From Trema orientale (lineage: Eukaryota; Streptophyta; Magnoliopsida; Rosales; Cannabaceae): DNA of 64,000 nucleotides. The DNA is taken from NCBI GenBank assembly GCA_002914845.1, contig JXTC01000587.1, forward strand, positions 28,465-92,464, in the 5' to 3' direction. Positions 47,282-59,827 of this stretch are shown one piece after another (within the stretch, counting starts at the first letter, position 1; every line of letters begins with the position of its first letter). Below the pieces are notes generated by a model. It was not told where the DNA came from. It saw only the letters and a program-made list of their open reading frames with translations, and searched no databases. Made by a program: the position numbers and the translations under genes.

Positions 47282-49050
47282 TCTAGAAAAGACTCTCAAA
47301 AATGGATGGCGCAAGGGTGCGTGAATTACAAGCTAGTTTCCTAATTTGGGTAACTTACTCGATTTTGACTCATCAAGGAGAATGGCTGGTAGTAATTAAA
47401 TAAATTATCTTTCTTATTTATTTATTAAGTTTTATTGTTGAGTTGTAAGGCTTACATACCAATTAAGATACTTTCTTTTTTTATTGTGAAGTAGGCGTGT
47501 TTAGGGTAACTATAGCAAATCAATTCTCAGAATTGAATTAGGTTATTTTAGTTTCCTTTTCTTATTTTGGGAAGTTTTTTAGGGGGATTCTAGCAGCCAA
47601 TTTCGTGGCTTAAGGCCTATATATTGTACACCTTTCATTCAATAAGAGAAGATTATAATTGATTAAAATTGAGAGCAATTTCTCTTTGGTTCCTTGAGAA
47701 CTTATTCGAACTTATCAGATTTCTCTGTGGCGTTCATCCATTGACTTACCAATTGAGTTTTTCATCCTTAATTATGGCGTCTTCCTTTATACCAAGATTC
47801 ATATCTCTTTATAGGTGTTGGGTCGAGGTTTTCCATCCGAATCTGATTGTAGAACGGTCCTAGGCATCATCCTTATTTCGGGTTTCGTCATAGGTTGGTG
47901 AGGTTCGTATCACTTTATTTGTCCTCTTCTTCAGAATTCTTCGAAAGAGACTTCCCAAGTTCTCTAATTGAAAAAAAAAAAACACACACACACACACACA
48001 TTCATATTTCCCAAAGGTCTCTTTGTTTATCTCTCCCTGAACTAATTCTGAGAAAAACTTCAATATTAAAGACGAAGTGACCGGAGAATGAAAAAAATAT
48101 AAATATTGGTACTTTTCTAAAAAAAAGCCGTATAGTAATAAGTGGAACATAAGACATTATATTTCTGAAAATAATTTTTAAAATGCCATAGGGAATGTCA
48201 TTTTCCCTATTTTATTTCTTTGTTAGTTTTAGATTGATAACTCTAAGACGAATAATAATAAATGGGTAGATATCAGGTTAACTTGAAAATAAACACGCGT
48301 AATGCATTTAATTAAATACAACAACATAATTATGACACATTTTTAGCGTTTTAGATATAATATTAAATTATTTTAAATTGACTTAGGTAGTAATCATGTC
48401 AATTAGGTCATAATCTGATACATCACATATTGATTAAATGGTTATACAGGAGAGTGACCATTTCTAGGGCTAAAACTATCTGCATCCATTTACTGCAGCT
48501 AAATGGTCAACCTTGTGTAGAAAAATGGCCTGGAGCACTCTAAAATTGTTCCAATTTTACCGTTCTTTTCAATCTTCTTTAACTCTAAGCTTTTATGTAC
48601 GATATCTATGTTTTATTTTGTTAATAACATTTTTGGGGTCTAGGGTGGCAGAGGATGATTCTACAAGTGAGTGCTGGACTAGTTGGGATGTGCTTGAAAT
48701 TTTTTGATGCTATCCCTCTTCCTTTTATTTTTTCAAGAAAAAAAAAGGTTAGTCAAGGATTTGATCAAGGAAATAATAGTTAACCTATTGGACAAATTGT
48801 ATATTTTCCTTCCGAATTATTGATCATATAGAGTTCTCCCCCGAATTATTTTTTATTGCATAAATTTCCCTTATTGTTAAAGCATATAATTTGATGGAAA
48901 CACTGACTTGGCAAATATTTATAATTTTAATCTATTAATTTATAACGAAAATTAGATTAAATTCTTATAAAGAAAATTAGATTAATTTTTTTTTCCGAAA
49001 AAAAGAAAGGATTAGATTAAAATATTTTTCCCCCGCCCCCTGTCTCCTCG

Positions 49051-50441
49051 TGTTAGGGTTTATGCCCTAAAAGCATGTATATTTTGGATATTTGCTGAAT
49101 TAATAAAATGACATTTTTCTATTTGAATTTGTGCGTAATTGGTATGTCTTTAAATATCAGAAAATTCCTAGTTTATTTATGTGACCACAAATTTAGTATA
49201 TAAGTGTTATATACATGAGGATTAAATTTATGGATAATAAACTAAATATAGTCCATAATAATTAATTAAAGTTTGGGATCTTTAATTAAATATTATTAGT
49301 ACGGTCCATTAACATTGAGAATGTAATAGTCTTATCCGGACTATTGATGTGTTGACATCATAATGGAGGTACTTTATATAATTCGATTATATAGGACTAG
49401 ACCAGACATGATTTGAATTTCACATAAATTCCGTTAACTGTTGAAATTTCAAATAATGTCACTAGATGATCATATGTAGACCAATCTTAATCCTGAGTAG
49501 TTATAGACTCCTATTTATAACATTATGTTCTTTGATATACTTGTTAAAAGTTTGTTTTTTTTAAACAGACCGAAATACTTGTATCTTGGGAGCATGATGA
49601 GCTGAGTAGCTGGGAATGTAACTTACAGATATGGAATCCATTCCTTCTATTAGGAAGCTAGAAAGATGATTCCCTTATGTATTGATTCAGGACTTGAACA
49701 GTTTGAGTACTCAATTTATAATAGATTTATAAATTAATTGTTCATTAGAGAATCAATGGTACACAAGGATAAAGATGTAATTGGAGAGGTAAACGGAACT
49801 TGACCTAGCTCCAATTATGAATTGTCTATGGAGGATTGAACTACATGTAATAATTAAATCGATGGACTGCTCGTTGTTTTCTGAGTAAATTAATTCTGTA
49901 ATTTCAAGAGTGCAATTCCAGATTTTTAGTGGAGTAATACTGGAATTAATAAANNNNNNNNNNNNNNNNNNNNNNNNNNNNNNNNNNNNNNNNNNNNNNN
50001 NNNNNNNNNNNNNNNNNNNNNNTATATATATAAAGGAAATCCTAGTAGAATAAGGATAGGAGATACACCACATATTATTATATATAGAGCCTCCATAAAC
50101 TAGAGAAAAGAAGAGTGTCTTCCTATTCTCTATAGAACAAACTCTTGCAATCTCATATGTTGAGAAAATTGCAAGTGCCTAAAGTGTGAGTTTAAGAAAT
50201 TGTACGCAATGCCCACACGTTCATCCAGTTGTGCTTGAGGCTTGGATTGGAAGATCGTGGTTTAGAAGACAATAAAGCCAGAATCCCCTGATAGGCTACA
50301 AGAGGTATTAGATCTATTCTCTTTGTGTGTTCCTATTTGCTATAAATTAATACTATACACTCATATAGTCAATTGTTTTGAGAAAATTTTTGATTATTCC
50401 TGGGCCAATCTTCCCCTGCAAAAATCATTTTTAATCCAACA
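49051..50441 (+). mobile_element. Ty1/copia-type solo LTR, TSD CCTCG
   Basis: Starts TGTTAGGGTTTATGCCCTAA, a common copia LTR start, and ends TTAATCCAACA. Flanked by CCTCG (49046-49050 and 50442-50446). TATA-like ATTATATATAG near 50077 precedes the R/U5 part. The length, 1391 bp, includes an assembly gap of 69 Ns. Confidence 0.88.
49954..50022. other. assembly gap (Ns)
   Basis: 69 undetermined bases inside the solo LTR, bordered on the right by a TA repeat. The true length is unknown. Any frame read across it is meaningless. Confidence 1.
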
Positions 50442-51017
50442 CCTCGTTCATGCATGACACCATCCACTTTTCCCTCGTATGTTCTTTGAACCAGCATTCT
50501 AAAGGAAGTTCATCCATCTGTTCATTAGGAGCACCTTATTATTTTTATCTTCTTCTATCTGTGCTTTCATGGTTTTTGCTTGCTCCAATTAAGTCGGGAG
50601 CAATTTTAAAATTGGTAGATCCATAGATTTTATTTGTTTTCTAGATCGACAACCATTTGAAATGTCTCCTTCAATTGATACAATTATAAATGCCTATCTT
50701 GTCAGCAATTTCGTCAAGTTATATTCTGATTTTTACAGAAGAGCAACTTTTGCAGCAAATGAATAATACAAGGGGAATTTATGCAACAAAAAATAATTTA
50801 AGAGGCAAAACTCTACATAACTAATAATTAGAAGGGAAAATATATAATTTATCCTAATATATTTGGTATGTCTTTTTTCTTTTTTCTTTTTTTTTTACTT
50901 GGTGTATCAATATATTTTAGCAAGCTCATTATGTTTGTTCAAATTTTTTGTACACTAAATTAATATACAAATTGAATACAACTTTTTGTAAATAGTAAAT
51001 GGGTTTCTTTTTATAAC

Positions 51018-52524
51018 GAGAAATTTACGCCTAGTATCTGTTTTTAAAATTTATTTTCATAAATACTTGTTTTTAATTTTTCTTTCAAAAGTACCTATTT
51101 TTATAGTCCACATTTCATATGCAAAATATGAGTGATCCACATTTATAATGTAAATTTTATCCATGAGATATACATTTCATGTGTAAAATATGAACGGTAC
51201 ACATTTACAATGTAGGGGCCTGTTTGGTTCGTGATTCGAAAATAGATGATTTGAAAATGATATTTTTACACAGAGAATCTAAAAATTGGGTTAGAAAACA
51301 TGTTTCTGAAAATGTGTTTGGTTGTTATATTTTATTATCATTTTTAAGATGAAAAAATTTGAAACTGTGTTTGGTAGCGTTATTTTCAAATAGATATTTC
51401 ATTAGTTGAATTGTTCTTAAATATCATTTCTTTTATAATATTATAAAATTTGTTAACATAATTTGTTTAAATAAGTAAATGGGTAGCCACTTTTTTAATA
51501 TTAAAAAAAAAATAAAAATCACCAGAACGATTTAATTTTTTTTTTTCACGGAACAAAATCACTAGAACTGACTCGGCCTATTTCTCCATTTTTAACCAAA
51601 AACACAACCAAAGCTTGGAAACCACTATGTGGTCTCGACTTGCAACACCACCAATCCACCATCATGTTAAAACCCTCCGAAGAAAAAAAAGCCAAACAAA
51701 CAAAGGTTGTAGCCGATCACACTCCTCATAATATAATACAAAGTCATGGAAGAAAAACAATAATCAAAGCATGAATCGCATTTACATATATCAAAAATGA
51801 AAAATTAAACCCAGTTGAAGCTTCTATCAGAAAATCGTCCAAGACTCCCCTAAAGTTTTGAGATCGACCGAGGGAAAGAGAGAGAGATGTGGCCACAGCT
51901 CAGCAGTGGGCGAGCATTTCGTCAAGCGAGACAAGAAAGAGTGGTGTTGTGGTCATGGATGACCATGGCGGCGGAGTCCCCGACGAGGGAGATGTCGATT
52001 CCAGCTTAGCAGTGACGACTGCAATGGCTGACCCTTTTAGATCTAGCTTTGCAACAAAGAGAGGAAGACAAAAAAAAAAGTTTTAGAAAACGTCAATTTG
52101 TCATTTTCAAATTTCTGGATTTTTTTGCCAAAGTTTTCAAATTTTTGATTCAAAAATAGGCCACCAAACATGTTTTTATGGGCCTGTTTTTATTTTGATA
52201 ATTTTGAAATCATAAAACTAAATTCAAAAAGGGTACCAAACGGGCCCTAAATGTTTACCACAGTTTACATTTTTCATTATAATTTTGACTTATGGTATAC
52301 ATTTTAAAATATGTGCCAATTTTTATTATAATTTTTACTCATGAAATGTAGACCACAGTATGCATTTTTTTGCATTAAATTTATACCGTGATCTACATTT
52401 TATATGTAAAACAATGGTGATCTATATTTTTTCAAAAACGGGTATAAAAAAGGGTATTTATAAAATAAAAAAAATATTTTTATGAAAATATAGTTTTAAA
52501 AACGAGTATTTATGAACTTTTCCC
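51018..52524. mobile_element. MITE interrupted by a Tourist-like element
   Basis: Ends GAGAAATTTACGCCTAGTAT and GGGAAAAGTTCATAAATACT (reverse complement). Flanks TTTTATAAC (51009-51017) and TTTTATAAT (52525-52533) match at 8 of 9. Same family as 6878-7263. Without the inner insertion it is about 470 bp. Confidence 0.6.
51215..52247. mobile_element. Tourist/PIF-Harbinger-like element
   Basis: Termini GGGGCCTGTTTGGT and GGGCCCGTTTGGT (reverse complement) resemble Tourist-type ends. Flanking TA(G) and TAA fit a degenerate TAA duplication. An interior GC-richer part (51889-52086) has a 65-codon frame (MATAQQWASISS start) with no recognised family. It may be a captured fragment or chance. No transposase seen. 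Confidence 0.55.
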
Positions 52525-52842
52525 TTTTATAATAAATTTGAAGTTCATTGTCAGCTGTGCATATTATGATAACAATATGATATGGTAGTTCGGGTATTGC
52601 TTTCTTGACATCCACAATCATCAAATATCTAAAGTGATTATTTTTGAACATTTTGTTCTACTTCTTACTCAGCTTAATTATTGTTTATTTGTACTTCCAT
52701 CCCTTTAGACCACTTTCCAATGGTACAATTATGAGAGTTCGTTATCATACAAAAATCAAGTTTAGAATAATATAAAAATATGGAAAAACTAGTTTATTCG
52801 AAGCTAATATATCAATTTAATTGACAAGTTGATATGCCTAGA

Positions 52843-55800
52843 TAGAGCTACAAATATGGGCTGTTAGGCCCGGTCCGACCTAGCATGAGAATAGTAGCGA
52901 GCCTGCCCGACCCACCCGACCCCCAATTCCATTTTAAAGGCCCAGCCCGGCTCGGCAGCTCGCAGGTCCAAAGTCCCGAGCCAACCTGATAACTTTTTTT
53001 TTTTTAAATTTTTTTAAATGCGAAAAATAGGATAAAATAGGAAAATAAACCTTTTTTAATAAAAAAATAAAAATTATTAGTTGTATACTTTTACGAGTAA
53101 AATAAATAACTAAAATTAGTCAGAAAAAAATTAAAAATAAAAGAACCCAAGCAAATAGTAAATAATAAAAATTAAGAAATTATTTATTTATTTATTAATA
53201 ATAACTACCTCGTTAAAAACCTTCCCAAGAAAAACCCATTGGGATAAAACTTGGTAACAAAAAAAAGTGTAGTATAATGTCTAACTATTATATTTAAAAA
53301 TTTAAATTATCCAAAAAAGTACAATTACAGGTTACCAAATTAAAAGTTACATCTTATTTTTCTAAGCATTGGTGCTTGGAACGTCGTTTTCTTCAATATA
53401 TAAACTTTAGAATTGGTTAACAAGTTCTTCATTGTGTATGGTATGTTGCATTTGCTTTCTAGCATGTTCCCAATCTCTAAGACATGCGAGCACCTCAACT
53501 ATGTCACTTGTCAAAGAGGGTCTTCGTTCTTTGAGCATCCTCCCAGCTGTACTAAAAGCAGATTCTGAAGAAGCCGTTGATACTGAAATAGTTAAGATGT
53601 CTCATGCTAATTGTGAAAGCACAAGGAATCTTGGTTAATGCAATTTCTACTATTACAAAATGTTAAAGTCATCATCGTCAGAATCCAGTTTGGAGAAATC
53701 TGCATGTAGGTAAGTGTTGAGCTCGTTGAACTGTGATATTGTTGTTAGTGTTGATGCCAAACTTGATGATGATGAGCTAGTGGATGAAATAATTTCCCAA
53801 GTATGCCACCTTTTCTTTGATCGTTATTGGGCATGATGACTTTGTTGACTAAGTTGTGGAACTTATTCTCATAGATAGCAAACAATTTAAACAATTTGTT
53901 ATGTACATTAGTATATTCATGTGAAAGATCTAAACCTAAACATGCACCAATATGTGAAAGAGATTTTGAAAGACCTTCCAATTTTATTCTAGGATCTAAA
54001 ATAAAAGCAAAAGAATATAATAAAAGAATTTTCTTATAATATTTTATTAGTTTTGCTTGTATTTTTTCTACAATTGGTTTAAATAATTCATGATTTCTTT
54101 AAAAAAAAATTGACATTTCATTAACAATGTGCAGCAAATAAAGAAATAACATCTTCATAAAAACTTCTAAAAATTGTACAAATTGTGTGGCAATCTACCA
54201 ATCTTGATTTTCCAATACTACAGAACCCATTTTTGAGTTTTTAAAGATAGTAATAACAAATTCATACCCTATTATTTTCTTTAACATAAAATAAGTAGAG
54301 TTCCATCTAATAGGCATGTCTAGTCCAAATTTCCTCAGTTTGAGACCTTCAGCCTTACAATATCTCTTAAAGTCAGCTATGCGTGAGTTAGAGTTATAAA
54401 TTCGAGAAATAACAGCTCGAATACTTGAAATATATGAATCTATATCCTTCATACCTGATTTTACAACAAGATTGACGATATAGCAGGCACAATATTGATG
54501 CATTAAAAAATCTCCATTATATGTATTGATAAACCTCTTAATATCATTAATGGCCTTTATGTAAGCGAAAGCATTATCTAAAGTGATAGAGATAATACGA
54601 TCTTGTATGCCGTAATCTTTTATAACACTTAAAATACTCTTACAAATATTCTTAGTATTATGCTTATGATCAATGAGTTTAAAAACAATTATTCTTTTTT
54701 GTATAACGCATTTTAAGTCTACATAATGTGCAACTACACTTATATAATCTTAATCAGCCTTACCACTCCAAATATCAGATGTTAATACAATACTAAAGTT
54801 TAATAAATTTATTTTATGCTTTTAATACAATTTATATTTTATTATATGCAGCAATAATGTCACCTCTAGTACTTGTTCTACTAACTAATTTAAATTATGG
54901 ATAATATGATCTTCTAACATGTTCTTAAAAAAAGGATTCTCACCAAAACTAATAGGCAAATAAGTTGTAGCAATTAATTTATCTAGAATTTTCCTAGCGA
55001 CATCAGAATCATAGGTCCAAGTACTTACCAAATCATCTTTATTGAATTTAAGCTGAGATTGCACAGGATCCCTTCTTCTATTATATTTTTTTGCACATTT
55101 TTTGCCGTGCTTTTAAGGTGTCGAGTCCTATTAGATGAACTTGCAGTTAATAGTTTTGTGCGAAATTTACATCTTCCCATTCTTTTTCTCATGCCATTCT
55201 CATCTTTATATCCGACATCAAAGTAATTCTATGCCTATAAGTACTTGCCTTTGCACATTTTGAGGCAGTGCTTCCTGAACTATTATCTTGAGAAGTACTT
55301 CGAGTTCCACTTCTACTAGCACCTTCTCGAGTACGAGGTTGATTTTGCATTTTGAGGACTTGGTCATCCCCTTCTTCTAGGTAGATATGCATCTTCTCCA
55401 TTTTGGAATCACGATCATCTATCCCATATTCATTGAAATCCAAATCAATGGGAATATTTTTATTCGTATCCATATCTTATAATACCAATAATAATACTTG
55501 GTAAATTTATAAATTTAGAAATAAATACACATATTAAATATTATGCACATGCGCATCAAAAATATTAGTAGACATTAAATTAAAGAAATGATATTTATAC
55601 CTCCACATATTCATTAAAAAAATACGCATATTAAATTTAAAGAAATATACACATATAAAATTTAAGAAAATAATAAAACACATACAATAGTTTTTAATAT
55701 TCAAACCTTGAGTTGAGAGAGTATTGAGACTTGAGAGTTGAAGCTTTTGAGACTTGATTCACTTGAATATTTTAAGCGAAATGAATTTTTTTATTTTTTT

Positions 55801-56303
55801 TAATAATTGGGAGTTTTTTGGAAATTTTAAAAGTTAATATGGAAATATTAGAGTAGATAATAGAATTAGAGAAAGATTAAGAAGAGAGAATATGAAGATT
55901 GAAGAGAAAATGTGAAGAAAATGAGTGAATGAGAGAGGTATTTATAGCCTATAGGTAAAATTTTAAATGTTTTTTTTGTTTTTTTTTTCAAATGATTTAA
56001 AAAAAAATTAATAAAAAGTGGGGGGAGCCTAACGGCTAATGAGTCAGACTCCCCAACAGTCACAAATGTGATCGTTCTCCTTCCTCAACGGTCTTTTTGA
56101 CCGTTTAATAATAGGAGGGAGCTGCGGAAGAGGCCCTGTCGGAGCCTTTTTTTTTAAAAAAAAAAAAAAAAAAAGTTGTGTGGGCCACTGGGCTGGGCCA
56201 GCACCTAAGGCCTAGTCTTAGGGCCGGGCCAGAAACGGGCCATGTTGGGCTGGGCTCTGGGTCAAATGGCCGGGCCGCAGGCTGACCCAGATTTGTAGCT
56301 CTA
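52843..56303 (-). mobile_element. complete but decayed hAT transposon, TSD TGCCTAGA
   Basis: 3461 bp with identical 8-bp flanks TGCCTAGA (52835-52842 and 56304-56311). Terminal repeats TAGAGCTACAAATATGGG and TAGAGCTACAAATCTGGG differ at one of 18 positions. Subterminal regions are GGCCCGG-rich on both sides. A minus-strand transposase of the BED-finger/RICESLEEPER type occupies 53407-55473 but is broken. Both ends are intact, so it could still be moved by a related active transposase. Confidence 0.92.
53407..55473 (-). pseudogene. hAT transposase (BED/RICESLEEPER-like), inactivated
   Basis: Pieces in order along the minus strand: an N-terminal frame of 94 codons (55473-55189); a BED-finger remnant (near 55190-55090; TASSSN-TRHLK block, with expected Cys/His ligands lost); the catalytic-domain block CACYIVNLVVKSGMKDI...DMPIRWNSTYFMLKK (54503-54195); an EGLSKSLSH region (53981-53745); and the C-terminal dimerisation domain (about 53636-53407) with ASSESAFSTAGRMLKERRPS and CLRDWEHARKQ. 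Stops and frameshifts separate them. One stop (TGA at LSQLA*D) is where related proteins usually have Arg, consistent with CGA to TGA. Confidence 0.88.
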
Positions 56304-56448
56304 TGCCTAGACAAAAATTCAAATATATCAAGCTTAGAATCATATATACTACAACTAAAAACTTATCCCCCAAACACCTACATTTTCAAAAATCCAAACA
56401 ATTTTGCATACACATATAATCTGATATATCAAATTTATATTATGCTCC

Positions 56449-56860
56449 CAGTAGCGGAGCCGTAACTTATTTGTAGTGGGACATAAGGCAATTGTTAAAA
56501 TACAATAATGATAAAAAAAAAACAAATATTTATAGTCGTATTGATCAAAATAATAGTAAAGTCCGTGAAGAGTTTTTCTAAAAATATATATTTTTTTTAA
56601 TTTTTTATTCTTGTAAAGGAATTATCTTTACTTTCTTAATCTTATGGAGGAAAGAAGATTTAGTATACATATTGAAAATAGAATAAGTGAGTTTTGAGAT
56701 AGAGTAGACGTGAAATTCACCTTAAATAGTAAGGACTTAGGTGTAAAAAAAAAATCGTAGTGGGGGCAAACTAGAGAAAAAATATATTACATATAAATTC
56801 TAAAATTAAAAAAAAAAATCGTGTGGGGGCAATGACCCTCTTCCCTCTGTCCTTGGTATT
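56449..56860. mobile_element. hAT remnant (CAGTAGCGGAGCC end)
   Basis: CAGTAGCGGAGCC at 56449 is a common hAT 5' terminus (usual CAGTGGCGGAGCC). The element fades at GGGGGCAATGACCCTCTTCC near 56850, and the right terminus is too decayed to place. Confidence 0.5.
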
Positions 56861-56869
56861 ATAAGTTGT

Positions 56870-59150
56870 TAGTTTTAATAATATTTATAGATTAGTCATT
56901 TTTCATCATAACGGTATTGGTAGAACTTTAGGTGTAAATACTATTAAAAAATTCGTAATAAAGAAGAAAAATGAAAAGCTTAAGGAACATTTTTCGGTTG
57001 GACAAGTAAAAAAGAAAAATAAAATTGATGTAATTTAGAGTAGAAAAATATAATATATTAATGGAGAGTCATATATTTGTACATAACAGTACTCATGTAC
57101 TATACCAATTAAAGGGATGAGCACTCATGAGCTTCAACTCGCTAGGCATGGATAAAGCACAAGAATCATATTCATTATTCCCTTTTTCAATCTTTTAAGT
57201 ACAGTGCTTCACACGGATCACTTGCTTTTATTTGGAATATTCCTGATGTTTCATTAATTTGTAGCAAAAGAAACGAAAACAATAGTGTAGCCTGTAGGGA
57301 GAAGCAAATTTCAAAAGGAACTAATCTAATTGACATTATTGTTTTACGGGGCCGGAATAGTTTGATTCCCCCTTGCCAGCTAGTCCAGAATTAATTCACG
57401 AGGGCCTCCATGAGTGGATTGAGTACTAATTCTTGTTGGTCATGATGACTTAATACTTTCTAATAACGTATGGTCAACGCCAATTGAATCAACTTGGCAC
57501 ACACCTTCACAAAATATCGACATCTTTTGTCATTTCTTTTCTTTAGGTACTAATTGTTAACGAATTAAGTAGTTAGCAAAAAGGTAAGTAGACACCATAT
57601 GTTATAGAAATGTGAGCCGTCGGATCAATCTTTGGTCATCTCACCAAAAGGAAATTTAGTTTAATTTAATTCCCAATGTACTCATGATAATATCTTTGAT
57701 CAATAATTTTAACGTAAATATTGCACTTTAATTTGTCTGTACGAAGAGTTTTGGTGGTAATGCTCTTTTGAGTTTTCAACTTTTTAATTTAAAGTACTAG
57801 AAAGGATAATCCAACTCAACTTTATGGCCAACAGTGTACTCATTAGGAATAAGTTCCTTGTGATTATTATCATTGATTTATATGCAGTTAGGCAACCAGT
57901 TGAAGAAAGAAAAAAATGGATAACACTATTAAATTAAGCTAAGCAATTGCCCCATACAAGCAATTGAGACTTGAGAGGTTAGAAAAATAATTCCAAGAAT
58001 GGGAATTGGTTCTTCTACGTCATTCTTTCTTGTAAGAATGGATAAATGTTGAAGGGAGTTATTCTTATTATATCTTTTGCTTCATACGCTAATATCAATA
58101 TCCAGTACTAGTACTACGTAGGGTCCATACAATTCAATAAATTATCCACTATATTTTAGTATACGATAATTTTGCTTTTGCTTTTTTCTATTTCTTTGAA
58201 AACTTTCGAGTTATACTTTATAGAACGATCTAACGGTACAGAAAAAGCTAAAGAAACTGACAGATTGCTTTTATAATAGAGAAATCAGCTAGAATATTAT
58301 GTCTATCTAATTATTTAGAATATGCTAATCATGATCAAAAAGCTACCTGGGGATGCTAAATTTTATATATTACTACATAATATTCGTAAATTTCCCTTAA
58401 GTGCATAGTTCTTCTGGTATAATCATCTCTTGATTCCTTGCTTTGTTGACCTGATATATTTATAAATCCATTAATCAAATAAATATATTATAATAACTAA
58501 TCTGATACAAAATTCGAGTCACGAAAATTTCGTAGCAGTAAATAAATAGTCGATGAAATATATCATAATTAGTGTTCCACTAAAAATTAGGGAGCAAACG
58601 TACATAACCTATAAAGGGTAACAATTAGAGGTATATGAGAAATTCTTTTTCGCTCTTTTAAATAAGCCGTTTGATATATACATCCTTTGGTAGAAATATC
58701 TTTGAAAAAAAAAAAAGAACATAGAGTAGAGCTGTATATTTAATATATATACACTATTTAACGACCCTAGTCATTATTACATTGTCTTGAACATTTTGTA
58801 CGTCTCTTTATTGCTAAAATTGTGGCCGTGTTTTAGTACTGTCGGGCTTCTTGAAGAGGTTAATTTAATTAATCGAGTATCAACATAATTAGAATGTAGC
58901 TATTCTCTCCTTTTTCCGTGCTGTAAGGTAGTCCCTGATTATTATTATTATTATTTTTTTAAAAAAAAACGCCGTAGTGGTGCATTCAATTTAATTGAGG
59001 TACGTCAAATATACATATATATGAACATGGTGGACTCAATAATATTGATAGGAATATCAATGTGGCGCCATAAACATATCTTCGTAATTAGTTATTCATT
59101 ATACGTTGGCCTACTTCCCTTTTGTGCACGTCTACTATTTGTGAAAATAG
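56870..59150. other. intergenic DNA upstream of the DC1 gene
   Basis: No gene or classified repeat recognised over 2.3 kb. It may include distal promoter sequence. Confidence 0.45.
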
Positions 59151-59159
59151 TATGTATAC

Positions 59160-59310
59160 TTCTTGAAGTAAAAGTCTAAAAAGATCTTCTTAAAAAAGAT
59201 GGGGGTCTATGCTTCTTTAAAAAGATCTTTTGGATACAAAAAGATCTTCTAAAAATCCATCCAAACACTCCTAAAAGATCTTTGAAAGCTGTGCCAAACA
59301 GGCCAATAAA
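59160..59310. mobile_element. MITE-like segment, inverted relative of 16694-16860
   Basis: Contains CTTGAAGTAAAAG and repeated AAAGATCTTCT words, with CCAAACACTCC and GCTGTGCCAAACAGGCC at the right. These match the reverse complement of the 16.7-kb segment in order. Limits approximate. Confidence 0.4.
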
Positions 59311-59764
59311 GCTGTGCAACCACCAAACTAATCACCACCGTAGGATATTAGATCTAACGGCTTAAACCATTATAACCATCCATGGATAAATATTATTGTA
59401 ACCATTTAAACCAAACCCATATATATATATATGTTTAGATATAGTTGGTCAGAAATTAAAATCATATATACTAGCTAGCTAGTGTAAAGCGAAAATTCGT
59501 ATATATTCTAAGGTACGTTGACATGACCCAAAAATATGCCTTATGTCTGTTCTTTCCCTTCTTGACGTGGTGATTCTCATGCACACTCGTTCAACCACCA
59601 TCCCAAAGCATCATTCTAATTCCCTTTACAACTTGCTTAAACCTCAAGCCAAACCAAAATCCAGTACCATAACCCATTAGAATCTTAACCCAACTTTCTA
59701 GACCTCCAATCAACAGAAATAAATGATATATTAATTACTTAATCCGTAACACACACTCCCATTA

Positions 59765-59772
59765 TATATAAA
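59765..59772 (+). promoter_or_regulatory. TATA box of the DC1 gene
   Basis: TATATAAA lies 63 bp before the start codon, which implies a short 5' UTR of roughly 30 bases. Confidence 0.6.
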
Positions 59773-59827
59773 CATACTTTCCTCTTATGTTAATTTCTTT
59801 CCCAAACAAATTAAACCCCCCAAAACC

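Larger units (their letters stand above)
45820..48207. mobile_element. Mutator-like element carrying retrotransposon debris
   Basis: Left end GGGTTTTAGACACTTATACC, the same subterminal sequence as at 8034 and 61965. Right end (reverse complement) GGGAAAATGACATTCCC, as at 63710. Flanking TAGTTCATT (45811-45819) and TATTTTATT (48208-48216) agree at 7 of 9 positions, a weak TSD. Inside: a 73-bp palindrome array (46044-46440) and a Ty3/gypsy 3' remnant (47100-47960). It begins only 90 bp after the end of the preceding element. Confidence 0.5.
48788..50857. mobile_element. terminal-inverted-repeat element split by a solo LTR
   Basis: The left arm 48788-48905 (TTGGACAAATTGTATATTTT...) is inverted at about 50740-50857 (reverse complement TTAGGATAAATTATATATTT...). 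The arms share a TAGAGTTYT...GAATTATTTTTTATTGCATAAAT order over about 110 bp. Without the nested LTR the element would be about 0.7 kb. TSD unclear (possibly TA). Confidence 0.6.

Noticed and set aside
48513-48707. 64-codon frame (MCRKMAWSTLKLF start)
   Set aside because: No family recognised, no splice or promoter support, and it lies between transposons. It could be a gene fragment, but I cannot support a call.
49753-50073. 106-codon frame
   Set aside because: Runs through the block of Ns, so the translation has no meaning; located in a solo LTR.
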